NCBI RefSeq assembly: GCF_051020985.1 | Contig: NC_135009.1 | Coordinates: 12,408,606-12,472,605 of the forward strand | Origin: Nomia melanderi | Lineage: Eukaryota; Arthropoda; Insecta; Hymenoptera; Halictidae | Direction of reading: 5' to 3' | DNA length: 64,000 bases | Part shown: one piece after another, positions 1 through 9,487 of the stretch | Layout: every line of letters starts with the position of its first letter | Position numbering within the stretch: position 1 is the first letter of the stretch | Notes under the pieces: model-generated | The model's database searches: none | What the model saw: the letters and a program-made list of their open reading frames with translations, nothing else | Told to the model about the DNA's origin: nothing | Translations under genes and position numbers: made by a program

Positions 1-37
1 AGAGTTAGCTCTCACTGCTCGGTAGTTCTAGCGTTAA
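1..37. mobile_element. Right end of a family C TTAA element (cut by window edge)
   Basis: The window opens inside the end of a short element. The bases ctcggtagttctagcgttaa match the right terminus of the family C elements at 24585-24785 and 59153-59511 and end on TTAA at 34-37. The rest of the element lies outside the window. It sits about 190 bp upstream of the first coding exon, so it may lie in an intron or promoter of that gene. Confidence 0.6.
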
Positions 38-211
38 CGCTCGATTGATTCTTTGTGTCTATTGTTCTATCAAATTTGATTTATTCTCATTCCGTGGAAT
101 TGCTCACTTTGGCGGATGAATGATTCGTACATCCTCTTCTATCCCCTCCTCCGACTAGAGGGATCGGAAAAGGGAAAGATCGTTGCTCACTCACTCACCT
201 CGAAATCGTCT

Positions 212-227
212 CTCCGTCTGTCCTTAG
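212..227 (+). promoter_or_regulatory. Strong candidate 3' splice site upstream of first gene
   Basis: A pyrimidine-rich run ends in AG at 226-227. The reading frame of the 282-2321 protein is open from exactly 228; the codon at 225 overlapping the AG is the stop TAG. This coincidence suggests the protein-coding exon begins at 228 in phase 0. If so, ATG 282 is either internal or preceded by a spliced 5' leader. Confidence 0.5.
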
Positions 228-281
228 GGGGACAACGCGCGCGACGACGAGCTGCTGCGAGGTCCTCGAATTCTCGGTGAA

Positions 282-2321
282 ATGGGGCCCGACGCATTCC
301 AGCGGGGAGGCGGTGGGTGCATTGTCACCGATCTCGCGGAACGGTTGGCTCAGAGTCGCACGAAACGCGGTGATCGGCCGGCGCTGCGGCAGCTGTCGAC
401 GTTCACGGTGTCGATCGCGGGGAAACGATCGAGCGTCGAAAGTGAGCAGGACGGCGACGCGAAGAACACGGAGAAAATCTCGTCGGTGACGAAACACAGA
501 TGCGTCGCTGAGAAACAAGATAAGAAGAGGAAGAAGGCATCTAAGAAGACGAATGCACCTGTGGAAGAGTGTTTAATCAAGGAAACTGACCGACCGACGA
601 TCGAGAAGAGAAAGACTCACGCGAGAAAGTCGAAGGAACCGAGGGAATATGGGAGAACGTTGTCGAGAATGGATAAGCACGCTGGCAACGCGGGGAAACC
701 GAGAAATTGGACGATACCGGCAGCTCTCTCGGACAAAAAGCCGAAATTGCTGTACGGCCTGGTGCAGCAGAGACGCACGCCGCTCACCTGCTTCTTCGCT
801 AATCTTTTGGAAGCTCAAAAGAAAGACGTGCACAGTTCGAATGTTAAATACGCGGGTTCTAAAGGTAAAAAACTGGATGCAATTAGGGATGAGAGAACGT
901 CCCAAGAGTCGAGTGGCGAGCGATCGTGCAGGGAGATTGGCGAAGGAGACAGGCAGATTTCAGCTTCTAAGAGCGATTTAGCGCGCGAATCTGTCCAGAA
1001 GTCGGAGGTTCCGGAAGTAAATATTACTTCGGAGCTAGCCGAAGGGAAAGACAGCTCGGCTGATGGACTGGGTCGACAGGATTTCGATCACATGGAGCGA
1101 AAGGCGATAGCGTGCTCTAGCAACGAGACGATCAGCGAGACGGACGAGTCACCGAGGATCGTTAAAAACATATCATCCAAGCTCGCGGAGTACCTGGAGA
1201 ACCTGAACGCCAGCAGACGGAAGTCCGCTTCTCTCGACAGTTTAATTTCCTACAATTTAGACACCTTATTCGCTCCGGAAGAATCAACGGCAGCGTGCAA
1301 TTACATCAACGCGGCTCGCTACTCCTCCAAGAGCGGCGATTCCAACTTGAGTTTCAAAGATAAACTGGCGAAGAAACTGGGGATAAAGAAGAACTCGCCC
1401 GACAAGAAACTGAATAAGACAACGGGGAAGAGTGGTGGTAGCAAGGACGAACCTTGCAAGATGCCGGAGAGCGTGTACGGGTCCCTCTGCAAGGAAGGAG
1501 CAGGGAAAGATTGTAAGCAGGAGGAGGACGCGTGTAGGAAATACAGGAAGGAGGCAATATATGGAAGCAGTTGCAAAGGCGGTGGTCAAGATCCCTGTAA
1601 AAAGGGGAGGAAGGAGAAAATCTACGGGAAAGTTTGCAAGGAATACGTGGATCAATTCGGCAGCGACGACCCTATGGATAAATTCTGGAAGGAGAAGGTT
1701 CACGGGAAAAGGTGCAAACAGAAGAAGAAGAGCAACGTTTGCGGAGACCCGAAGTGCGACTCGGAGACGCCGAAGTGCGAGAAACGGAAGGAGAGTCCTT
1801 GCGGAGGTGGCAAGAAACCTGATCCTTGCGGCAAATCCAAGAAGCAGGATCCTTGCGGCAAATCCAAAAAGCCGGAGCCTTGCGGAAAACCTAAGCAGCC
1901 GGACTCCTGTGGAAAGAAGAAACCTGAACCTTGCGGGAAACCTAAACAACCGGACTCCTGTGGGAAGATGAAGCCGGATCCTTGTGCTAAGAAGAAGCCG
2001 GATCCTTGTGCGAAGAGGAAGCCAACCAGTTGCGGCAAGAAGAAGCCTGCTGCCAAGAAGAAGGATTGTCCACCTGTGTTCCGAGCACCGGGATGTCCAA
2101 AGGACGAGGACGGAGGAGGAAAGTGCAACGACCCTTGCAAAAAATATTCGACCGATTCGAGGATCTATTCGCTGAATGGCTTGTCCCACGAGAATTTTGC
2201 AAATATGAATATTTCAAAGAGTCTTACGAGGATTATAGACAAATCCTCTTTGCCTCGGCTGGCGTGTAGTGTACTGCCTCTAAAAATCGATTCGATCGAT
2301 TCGCGTGACGTTGATAATTAG
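282..2321 (+). CDS. Lys/Cys-rich repeat protein with DPCKK/PCGKxK motifs (Don juan-like, probable sperm-tail protein)
   Basis: This is a 679-residue open frame from ATG 282 to TAG 2321. Residues 1-290 are basic and Ser/Lys-rich. About 296-333 is a conserved-looking non-repetitive block (SSKLAEYLENLNASRRKSAS). From about 388 Cys and Lys dominate, first as spaced units (VYGSLCKEG, IYGSSCKGG, IYGKVCKEY, VHGKRCKQK), then at about 505-588 as roughly ten copies of [DE]PCGKxKK/PDSCGK. The tail (620-679) is non-repetitive. The repeats resemble the DPCKKK repeats of Drosophila Don juan, a sperm flagellum protein; that is recall of a motif, not an alignment. The frame is open back to 228, where a strong acceptor (ctccgtctgtccttag) ends. 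The true start may therefore be in an upstream exon, with residues such as GDNARDDELLRGPRILGE preceding this Met. No membrane segment or signal peptide is visible. Codon structure and repeat content make coding very likely; the function is inferred. Confidence 0.75.
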   Translation: MGPDAFQRGGGGCIVTDLAERLAQSRTKRGDRPALRQLSTFTVSIAGKRSSVESEQDGDAKNTEKISSVTKHRCVAEKQDKKRKKASKKTNAPVEECLIKETDRPTIEKRKTHARKSKEPREYGRTLSRMDKHAGNAGKPRNWTIPAALSDKKPKLLYGLVQQRRTPLTCFFANLLEAQKKDVHSSNVKYAGSKGKKLDAIRDERTSQESSGERSCREIGEGDRQISASKSDLARESVQKSEVPEVNITSELAEGKDSSADGLGRQDFDHMERKAIACSSNETISETDESPRIVKNISSKLAEYLENLNASRRKSASLDSLISYNLDTLFAPEESTAACNYINAARYSSKSGDSNLSFKDKLAKKLGIKKNSPDKKLNKTTGKSGGSKDEPCKMPESVYGSLCKEGAGKDCKQEEDACRKYRKEAIYGSSCKGGGQDPCKKGRKEKIYGKVCKEYVDQFGSDDPMDKFWKEKVHGKRCKQKKKSNVCGDPKCDSETPKCEKRKESPCGGGKKPDPCGKSKKQDPCGKSKKPEPCGKPKQPDSCGKKKPEPCGKPKQPDSCGKMKPDPCAKKKPDPCAKRKPTSCGKKKPAAKKKDCPPVFRAPGCPKDEDGGGKCNDPCKKYSTDSRIYSLNGLSHENFANMNISKSLTRIIDKSSLPRLACSVLPLKIDSIDSRDVDN

Positions 2322-2358
2322 GCGTCTATTCTCCCATACGTTCCACGCCTGTCCAATT

Positions 2359-2408
2359 AATAAAACTCATAGAATAAGTCGTGTCTGTGATCCCGTTGCG
2401 TCAATAAA
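2359..2408 (+). terminator. Polyadenylation signals of the first gene
   Basis: Two AATAAA hexamers lie 38 and 82 bases past the stop codon of the 282-2321 gene, at 2359-2364 and 2403-2408. That is the expected spacing for a short insect 3' UTR. The second is followed by a T/GT-rich stretch (tttcttgcaatcttgtc), consistent with a downstream element. Confidence 0.5.
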
Positions 2409-2613
2409 TGTCGAGTTTCTTGCAATCTTGTCTACGTTTAGCGTAAAACGAAGTAGTTTAGAATATTTTTGATAGTGTTAATTCTCGTACCATCGAGAGA
2501 AAGTAATACTCGATACATCATCGATCAAACGAAGCACCGTGTATGTTTCTGTACAAACTATAACGCGTAAATGTCCGGCAATCTGAATTTTCCGATCTAA
2601 ATTCCAGCTGCAG

Positions 2614-2655
2614 GCTCCAAATCCGTCGAGCAACTCCGGGCAACCAGCGATCGAA
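2614..2655 (+). CDS. Possible 42-nt coding exon (weak)
   Basis: The sequence is bracketed by an acceptor (attccagctgcag, AG at 2612-2613) and a consensus donor GTAAGT at 2656-2661. It is open as 14 codons (APNPSSNSGQPAIE). Read in phase 0 it would join in phase 0 to the acceptor at 2853-2854 and continue into the acidic frame ending at 3187. I see no matching upstream donor with an open exon, so the first exon of such a gene is missing. It could also be chance. Confidence 0.2.
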
Positions 2656-2797
2656 GTAAGTTTGAAAATCCCTGTTCAGTATGTTTACGGATTGTAATTT
2701 CGAGACTCGTCGCTATGGCTCCACCTCCCTTCTGCCTCTTCCTCATCACCAAAATTTCACCGCGAATCTAAGATTCACCGGGAATAAATAATAACGC

Positions 2798-3187
2798 ATG
2801 CCACATCAAACAGAACCGATCGAAAATGTTGGATATCATCCTCTCTCCCCGCAGAGGGCCGATACCGAGATCGATGGATCGGTGTTGCGCGCTAGAGACC
2901 AAAGGAGTAGGGGCCCTTTGTCGATGACTGGGGTCTCGGATGAATTGACGACCGATCGTCGAACATCTTCGATCCCCAGCGACCACGAGCCCATGACGTT
3001 GCACGACAGATTCCGCAACGACGACTATTTCCCACAAGGCGAGGAGTTCGAGGACGAGATCGGCTTCGACGTTGGTCAGCTGCACAGAGATTCTTCCGGA
3101 GCTTTTCGGGATCAAGACTCTGACAACATCGCCCCACTTCCTTTTACATCCCGTTCCGGAGACGTACAGCCGGATTCGTCGAACTGA
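2798..3187 (+). CDS. Candidate acidic Asp/Ser/Arg-rich protein or terminal exon
   Basis: An open frame of 129 codons runs from ATG 2798 to TGA 3187. It is rich in Asp, Ser, Arg and Pro, with no transmembrane stretch and no domain I recognise. A very good splice acceptor (ctctctccccgcag, AG at 2853-2854) lies inside the frame and in phase 0. The real exon may therefore be 2855-3187, starting RADTEIDGSVLRARD, preceded by the small exon at 2614-2655. Later parts (FRNDDYFPQGEEFEDEIGFD) look like a genuine low-complexity acidic tail rather than translated noise. It lies between two Cys-rich genes on the same strand. Coding is plausible but not proven. The opposite-strand frames over the same bases look like shadows. 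Confidence 0.4.
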   Translation: MPHQTEPIENVGYHPLSPQRADTEIDGSVLRARDQRSRGPLSMTGVSDELTTDRRTSSIPSDHEPMTLHDRFRNDDYFPQGEEFEDEIGFDVGQLHRDSSGAFRDQDSDNIAPLPFTSRSGDVQPDSSN

Positions 3188-3556
3188 CGGAGCGCGTTGT
3201 CATCGAGAAACAAGAAAGATTATTCGAAGTTACTCTCTATATGCAAGAATAACATCTTTGAATTACTCTTAACTTGCCAATTACTATGGAACAGCAGAGG
3301 AATGTACTATATCGCCATAAGTAATTGAACATCGAGTCACTTGTCCATCGGCTGTTCTAGTTTCCCTTAGTCACGAAGATAAGATTTCGTTTCGTCGCGA
3401 ATTTCGCCTTGCGATCGTTTCCCCGTATTTCATCACGAGCGAATGATCCGAGAACCAACGATCCATTTCCATCGTCGCATCTTGGCGTAGGAAAGGGAGG
3501 TGGGCCAGAGGTGAGGCGCGAAACGCGACCATATTAGAACTGACTTGCTGGACCTG

Positions 3557-3775
3557 ATGATCCAGGGTATCAGGAACGGTGAGTTCCGATTGGGCGAACC
3601 AAACTGCGGCGAGGATCCACCAGGCTGGCCAGACAAGAGCCCTTGTCACCCGCCAAAGGGCCCCTGCAAGCCACTCGGTCCGCCGGGCTATCCTCCGAAA
3701 AAGAAACCAACGAAAAAACCGTTCTGCGTCAAGTGTCCAGCCAAGAAACCGTGCAAAACGAGGAAATGTTGTTAG
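3557..3775 (+). CDS. Short Pro/Lys/Cys-rich protein, same style as neighbours
   Basis: From ATG 3557 the frame gives 72 residues. A short Gly/Arg start (MIQGIRNGEFRLGEP) is followed by a Pro/Lys/Cys tail with CHPPKGPCKPLGPP, YPPKKKPTKKP, CVKCPAKKPC and a final CC before TAG 3775. The frame is open upstream to 3515, so an upstream exon joined at an AG (for example 3536-3537 or 3563-3564) is possible. A strong donor-like GTGAGT lies at 3579-3584 inside the frame. Splicing there to the acceptor at 3859-3860 would remove the Cys-rich tail and enter an alternative frame of the next gene. Composition closely matches the larger 3927-5669 protein, suggesting a duplicated or co-functioning small sperm-structure protein. 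The function is inferred. Confidence 0.5.
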   Translation: MIQGIRNGEFRLGEPNCGEDPPGWPDKSPCHPPKGPCKPLGPPGYPPKKKPTKKPFCVKCPAKKPCKTRKCC

Positions 3776-3840
3776 GCTGAGAGGTGCAGAGGGTACGTGG
3801 AGATAGCGGCGGAGAACCAACGGTTTACCACTCTCGAAAT

Positions 3841-3860
3841 CCCTTCTCTCTACCTCGCAG
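3841..3860 (+). promoter_or_regulatory. Strong candidate 3' splice site upstream of the CPP-rich gene
   Basis: The pyrimidine tract cccttctctctacctcgcag ends in AG at 3859-3860. The frame of the 3927-5669 protein is open from 3861 (AGHNGIGPLDRLLTLSSAAI before Met 3927), so the exon probably begins here. A GTACGT donor-like site at 3792 would define a 69-base intron, close to the insect minimum. Confidence 0.5.
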
Positions 3861-3926
3861 GCCGGACACAATGGAATTGGTCCTTTAGACCGTCTACTTA
3901 CGCTCTCTTCAGCAGCGATCAGAAAC

Positions 3927-5669
3927 ATGCGCAGAGCAAGGAGCCACTTCAATCTAGAATCCTCTTTCAAGGACCTTCCAATAGGCTCTTGGAGAGAGAC
4001 ATGTCTGAAACCGCTGAAACTAGGACTCATATGCTCCAGAAACTTCAGTACGAGATGTCACCGAATATCACCGAAAGAATTACAGAGCTACATGTGTCAA
4101 CGTCAGAAAAGATTCTTCAGGGCCAACTTCATTACGTTCGATATGAGAAGTGGAAAGAAACCAGAGAAACGTAGTTCCAAATTCGCCCCAGATTCTGGAG
4201 ATAAAGGACAGTCCAGAGGTCCTACCAACAAGTGCACCCCGCGTCCTTCATCCAACTGTCGTAAGCGACCCAAGAACCCGAGTTGTCCGAAACAAGCGCC
4301 ACCCTGTCCTCCACCATGTCCCTGTCCCCGTCCCGAGCCACCAGCGAAGCCTCCGCCCCCTAAGATCTGCTACCGGAAGTGTCCTCCGCCTCCGAAGCTA
4401 CCTAGACTGCCGAAGTGTCCCAAGATCCCAGCTCCACCGCCGCCTCCGCCTCTTCCAAGGATGCCCAGGTTGCCGAAGTGCCCTAAACCCTGTCCACCAC
4501 CTCCGCCGCCTCCTCCGCCTAAGTGTCCGGCTGTGCCGAAGTGTCCCGAGTGTCCTCCGCAGAAAGCGTGCCCTCCTCCGCCTCCTTGCGAGCCGTGTCC
4601 CTGTCCTCCTCCGTGTCCACCTCCCTGCTGCCCACCACCGCCGCCTTGTCCGCCATGTCCGCCGCAGATTCCTTGCCCCAAACCGCTCCCCTGTCCACCG
4701 CCGCCGCCTCCGATAGTCTGCCCGCCCTGTCCACCCTGTGCCGAGTGTCCCAAACCGAAGCCCTGTCCACCGCCGCCGCCGCCGCCGCCGTGCTGTCCTT
4801 GTCCTTGTCCAGAGCCACCGCCGCCTTGTCCTTGTCCCGAACCTTGTCCACCGTGCCCGCAAATGAGACCGTCGTGTCCCGAGGACGTTCCATCTTGTCC
4901 CAAGTCCGACAGAGGGGAGCAGAGTGGGAAAGGATTCTTCAAACGGAAGATGTCCATGTTCCATCGCGAAGGATCTCCTTGGCACCTGGCAAAACGGAAG
5001 CTTCATTTCGGCTCGTTCCTGATGGGCAAGTCTCCCGACTCTAAGAAACCGAGTTGCAAGGCGATGGACGACATTTGCGGCAAGGGGAAGCAGGGCTGCG
5101 CGAAGCCTTGCGAGAAGAAGAGCGAGTGCGGAGAGAAGAAGCCTGTCTGCGGGGACGTGAAGATGCAGCCCAAGGAGGAGGAGAAGAAGAAGAAGGTGTT
5201 GTGTCCCGATAGCTGCATCCCCAGAGGAAAATGCGACCAGGTGAAGGTCAAGAAGCCGCCGAAGATGGTGTACGGGCCGGCTAAGTGTCCCACTCCGAAA
5301 TTCGTGCCACCGAAGCCCTGTCCGACTTCGAAGACCGGACTCAAGGAAGGCACTAAGCGCCGCTCGCTTGAATCGGAGAAAGAAGTCTGCGTACCGCCAC
5401 CCTTACCCAAGCCGCCCACAAAGCCGGTGATCCTGTGTCCTTGCCCGCCGCCTCCCAAATTGCACCCTGGATCTTGCCCGTGTTACGCGTTCAGTAAGGA
5501 ACTCACGCAACCGATCCCTATGCCGCCGTGTCCTCAGAAAGAAAAATATCCGTGCTGCAAGGAACCGTTCCTATGCCCGCAAGAGACGCAGATTTGCAAG
5601 ATGGAGAAGAGTTGCGAGTCGCAGAGGAAAAAGAGGAAGGAGAAGAAGAGTAAGAAGAAGTACGTTTGA
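3927..5669 (+). CDS. Cys/Pro-rich repeat protein (CPPP/CPCP), probable sperm outer-fibre type structural protein
   Basis: The frame gives 580 residues from ATG 3927 to TGA 5669. Residues 1-110 are basic and non-repetitive (FKDLPIGSWRETCLKPLKLG; RSGKKPEKRSSKFAPDSGDK). About 120-320 is nearly all Pro and Cys in short units (CPPPCPCPRPEPP, LPKCPKIPAPPPPPP, CPPPPPPPPPKCP). About 320-500 is Lys/Cys-rich (CGKGKQGCAKPCEKKSECG). The tail is Cys-rich and ends in a Lys/Arg cluster. Dense CPC/CPP repeats are typical of insect testis-specific sperm-tail proteins and cuticular or eggshell cross-linked proteins. With the DPCKK neighbour, sperm is the better guess. No signal peptide is seen, which argues against secretion. 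The frame extends upstream to 3861 at a strong acceptor, so Met 3927 may be internal; Met 4143 is another option. The complementary strand also stays open as Gly-rich frames, an echo of the proline codons. Confidence 0.75.
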   Translation: MRRARSHFNLESSFKDLPIGSWRETCLKPLKLGLICSRNFSTRCHRISPKELQSYMCQRQKRFFRANFITFDMRSGKKPEKRSSKFAPDSGDKGQSRGPTNKCTPRPSSNCRKRPKNPSCPKQAPPCPPPCPCPRPEPPAKPPPPKICYRKCPPPPKLPRLPKCPKIPAPPPPPPLPRMPRLPKCPKPCPPPPPPPPPKCPAVPKCPECPPQKACPPPPPCEPCPCPPPCPPPCCPPPPPCPPCPPQIPCPKPLPCPPPPPPIVCPPCPPCAECPKPKPCPPPPPPPPCCPCPCPEPPPPCPCPEPCPPCPQMRPSCPEDVPSCPKSDRGEQSGKGFFKRKMSMFHREGSPWHLAKRKLHFGSFLMGKSPDSKKPSCKAMDDICGKGKQGCAKPCEKKSECGEKKPVCGDVKMQPKEEEKKKKVLCPDSCIPRGKCDQVKVKKPPKMVYGPAKCPTPKFVPPKPCPTSKTGLKEGTKRRSLESEKEVCVPPPLPKPPTKPVILCPCPPPPKLHPGSCPCYAFSKELTQPIPMPPCPQKEKYPCCKEPFLCPQETQICKMEKSCESQRKKRKEKKSKKKYV

Positions 5670-5854
5670 CATTTTCAATCATTTTTATCGTTAGTCCTCC
5701 GAATGGTTTTATTATATCAGAATGGATCTTAGTAATTGAATGATCGTCTTGAAAGAAATCATTCAGAAGTTATTGGAGGTAGCTTGATTGTTCTTCATCA
5801 TTGGAGTCGTTGAAAAATGCATTGAGGATTAAAAGATTTTTGTGTGTTACTTAG

Positions 5855-6064
5855 GTGAATGAAAACGAAGATCGACTATTGGAAGATGAGGACATGGATC
5901 AGAAAAGATCGCAGTTTCTTGCGAAGTCTATCAAATACACGGTCTCCGGGATCGACGCTGGTCAACGATTTTTGATCGACTCGTTCGACTGCCCTCGATT
6001 TCAGGATCGAAGGAGTATTCCAAAAATTATTTCTACCTTGCTTTTCACAATTTTGCTCCGATGA
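5855..6064 (+). CDS. Weak candidate 3' exon (acidic/hydrophobic, 69 codons)
   Basis: An open frame begins exactly after a good acceptor (ttgtgtgttacttag, AG at 5853-5854) and runs to TGA 6064. It reads VNENEDRLLEDEDMDQKRSQ, followed by a mixed region and a hydrophobic end. Joining it to the preceding Cys/Pro gene works in frame only through a weak donor (TAC|GTTTGA at 5664). The better donors at 5650 (GTAAGA) and 5660 (GTACGT) put it out of frame and give an immediate stop. It may be an alternative terminal exon or chance. No AATAAA is close; ATTAAA occurs just upstream at 5828. Confidence 0.2.
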   Translation: MNENEDRLLEDEDMDQKRSQFLAKSIKYTVSGIDAGQRFLIDSFDCPRFQDRRSIPKIISTLLFTILLR

Positions 6065-7879
6065 TCCATGGTGTCAGACGTAAATCGAACGAACCGATTG
6101 CTCGTGTGCGTTCTTTGTCGCGCGGCTGGCGTCACGCGATTTCGTCTTAAATTTCAACGTCGAGTTTGGCCAGAGGAATTACAACAAAAGCTTTAGTATC
6201 TGTCTTTGCTCCCGATTCGCAAGGAAATCGGTATTTCTATTATACTCCGTTTCTCGAGACTACGAACGAGCCTCGCCGGCCACGCGACACACGACGCACA
6301 TTGATTTTGTTATTTTCTAAGAGATGTCCAAGTCTAAATTCGAATAGACTTCGCAAAAATCCAAGAAGAACTGTCGATTCCTTTCTGCACTGGGTGACGC
6401 TGCAACCGGCGATCCTTTGGGAACGGATCTATGATGGCCGGCCTCGGGAAAACGAATCAGAGCCCGCGAAATTTGATAAAAAAATGTCTCCATAAAAATT
6501 CACCGCGATCCCCGATCGCAGGGTGAACTTTTCGCTGATGAAACAGATGTGTTCAGTATCACGTGAATAAACTCCATTGTGCGCGTGTACATCCCTGTCT
6601 CTGTTAATAATGAAACTACTGATGAGATCGAACCGATCGCGAAGTGAGATACGCGCATACACATGCTTGTCATTTCATCGAAAAAGTTCTTTGCGATTAA
6701 TGATTATTTCATCTTTACTCGCGTAACCGTACATTCTCCTTAAATCACTAGTAATACTTCCATTTCGTATTACGCTTAAATACAATTGCATTTAGACGTC
6801 ACACGATGGGACAGCGGACGATAATTGATCCAAAGCAAACGACAACGAAAACAGAGCGACATAAAATCACTAGGTTCTAGTTAAACAATTTGAATATACC
6901 AAACAGTTTCTACTGCAAATCAATTAATAAGATTCTTCTCGACAACGCAATTCCCCGAGAATTCCATCAACTCAAGCATTGTTCCCAGCCATCGCTAGAA
7001 TCCACCGTGTCCGGATGGAATTCCAGAAGCGGAAGAGAACGGCGGCCACTGGTCGTAAACAGGAAATCGATCTGCACAGTCGGAGATATCGGTCCCATCG
7101 TTTCGTTCAGCTCCGCGTCTACTCTCTCGCGTCATCCGCTAATGATCGCGTCGCGGTGCTCGCTCTCTCTCGGCCGCGGAAGAATGTATTTCCACGGCGA
7201 GCGGAGAGAGAATCCCGCGTGAAATCGATTAACGGGAGAAAGGACGAATTTAAGTTCGATTAACGGTCCGCTCGCCGGAAGCTGTAAATCGCGGAAGTTG
7301 ATTCAACGAATTTGCGAGCGTCCAATCGCGTGGCCCGCCGCGTTCACCGTAACAGCGGCCGGAGGAAGAAGAAATCGCTATTAAAAGCGGTTCGTTACAA
7401 TAATATCGACATTTATATACGACCCGGCTCCGGCCAGAGGAAATGACGACTGGCTGGGGCAGGAGAGGGGGAGTTGTAACAGTGGAGGGGGAAGGGCGAG
7501 GGTTCTTATCATTTTATTATTGGGGTGAGCAGCCCTCCGTTCCAAGAACGACGCTTTACTTTTACCTTCCATTGTCTGTCCCCTCTCGTAAAGGCTTAAG
7601 GGCCGTTTCCAAACGCTCGATTCGATTATCCTCGACGGATTTCTCTTTCCTTTTTTCCTTACCTCCATTCGCGACGCTTCGTTACTCGCCTCCTCGTCTG
7701 ACGGAAACGTCTAATCGACGACTAGGCTTTCTTTCTTATATATCGTCGCTTATAATTCAAACTGTACGATAAACAGTGACTCGCGAGTGTAATCGTATAA
7801 TATACTCGTGTTGATAATCTGCTCGAGGGTTTTTGGAAGCTTGACAAATGTTGCTATGGGATATTAAATTGGCTTTTAA
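6065..7879. other. No gene recognised; unique GC-mixed DNA
   Basis: Open frames here are short and lack repeats, domains or convincing splice contexts. Sequence is mixed, with GC-rich islands near 7020-7250 and 7300-7700. I see no transposon end, tandem array or RNA gene. It could be 3' flank of the Cys-rich cluster or intron of an unseen gene. Confidence 0.5.
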
Positions 7880-8093
7880 ATATTCGAGAGTAAGGATGTA
7901 TATAGATTACTTTATATAATTCTTCGATTGCAATTCTCGATTCTGGATACGTTTATTTTGAATGATATTACATGAATCAAGTGCTGCAATCGTCTATACT
8001 CAAACCTCCAATTTCCACGATCTAACTGAACAACATCAATCCTTCGAGAAACGACGGATCAAATACAATGAATGTCCGTAAACCTAGTGTTAG
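7880..8093. mobile_element. Degraded family J element (right end at 8090-8093)
   Basis: The bases tgtccgtaaacctagtgtta at 8074-8093 match the right terminus of the complete family J element at 35828-35982 and of another relic ending at 33374. The TTAA flank has decayed to TTAG. The left end is not recognisable; the start given is approximate. Confidence 0.35.
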
Positions 8094-9227
8094 AGGTTCG
8101 ATAGTATCATCGTCTACGATGTGCACACGTATTCCGTGGTTCAGGGAAGCTCGCAAACGCTCGTAGGAGATGCCCCACGCGTCCGCGGGAAGCGGCGTTG
8201 ATAAGGACCCGCTGGAACTGTCGGCAATTCCGGAAGATTGCGCTCGAATTTAGCCGAATCGATCCTCCGCTCCCTCCCCCAGGCCCGATCGGTCGCGATC
8301 CCGACTGGTGTGTCTGCACCGCGAAGAGATATCGCGAGCATTATCGCGGACGTTCACCGTGATTGGTCGGATTCGAGGGTATCCTCTCCTTTTCCTCCCT
8401 TTCGTTCGACCAATAAGTGACGTTTCCATTGGAGAAAGGGTCCGAAGGAAGGGAGCGCGAGGCTACGGTTAGGGGAACGCCGCTGGAAAGAGCGGGAGGA
8501 TCAACGGAAGAGAGAGGAAGACGGGGCGAGAACGGGGAGAGACGGTCGAGGACTGCGAGCCGGAGGATGAGGAAAGAGAAAAAGGGGGCGAGAGGATGGC
8601 TGGTGTGGCCCGAGGGGGAAGGAGGGGGGCTGCGGCGGGGGCGGAAGCTGCGAGAGGGCAGAAAACTCTCCTCTCTACGGCCGCGGTGGAAGCGAGCCGA
8701 ACCCGGCGGGTCGAGGCTGCGGATGGAAACGAGCGGGATGGATAAACTTCGAAGCGACTGTCCCCGAGGCTGATGCATAATTCAGGAATCGTCACCGGCG
8801 AGGATATTGCCAATTTGGCGTCGATGAAAATACGATCGGATTTGTCGGCTACCCCAGAATGGGGCTCGTCCGACGTACATCCAGTGAATTTAACACCTTC
8901 GCCCGACGTGTCGGCAGCGTACCGTGCGAAATTGCATCGGAGCCAATCGCCGGATCGCGCGCCGCGATCGCCTCTCTAATATCCTCCTTGCCACCCGGGC
9001 CGTTCCACGGTTAATGGCTTCCCGTGCCGTCGCTTATCTAACGGCCAACCCTCTGGCTGCTTCGCTCTTCTTCGAGGACACGCGTCTGTTGTCTTACGAG
9101 CTCGCCAATTCGAATGGTGCGTTGGTCATTGGAGGATGCGGGGTTTGCGGAGTCTTTGAGTTATGATCGGGTTTTGGAATTCTCGTCAGGTGGTTCGTAG
9201 AATGTGGTTCTTAGGGATTCTTCATGT
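8094..9227. other. No gene recognised; GC- and purine-rich block
   Basis: About 8420-8720 is markedly purine-rich on the + strand with many GGA/GAGA runs. Overlapping open frames occur on both strands, which is typical of GC-rich non-coding DNA. None shows a domain or repeat that supports coding. Confidence 0.5.
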
Positions 9228-9300
9228 TAACCCTTTGCACTCCGAATATTTCGAATGCCTTAATAGTTCATTTCTATAGAGGAACGTTCGAGAATCTAAA
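9228..9300. mobile_element. Left-end relic of a family A/B-type TTAA element
   Basis: The motif ttaaccctttgcactccga at 9229-9247 matches the left terminus seen at 15095, 43925 and elsewhere. No matching right end (caaagggttaa) follows within 300 bases, so it is truncated or very divergent. The end coordinate is nominal. Confidence 0.35.
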
Positions 9301-9487
9301 GTTTCGTTTTGAGAAAGGAAAATTACATGTATACATGGATTCGTGTCTTTTAATTTGTTCTGTCAATTTCCCATGTTCGAACAGAAAGAATTTTACAATT
9401 TGAGGTTAATGTAACGTGACATCTGTGATGCAAATTATGTCTCTATAGCAGAGCCAATAGAGTGCAGTTTAGGGAGAATTCGAATGA

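Noticed and set aside
1284..2189. 301-codon reverse frame over the first gene
   Set aside because: Opposite-strand shadow of the Lys/Cys repeats, rich in Leu and Phe from AAG/GAA complements; no start context or splice sites.
3371..4030. 219-codon reverse frame across the short Cys-rich gene
   Set aside because: It overlaps both the repetitive P/K/C coding sequence and the next gene's exon on the + strand; it has hydrophobic patches but no domain.
4370..5006. Reverse-strand Gly-rich frames of 195-202 codons
   Set aside because: Mirror images of the proline and cysteine codons of the + strand Cys/Pro protein (CCN/TGT read backwards as GGN/ACA). The + strand product is coherent from end to end.
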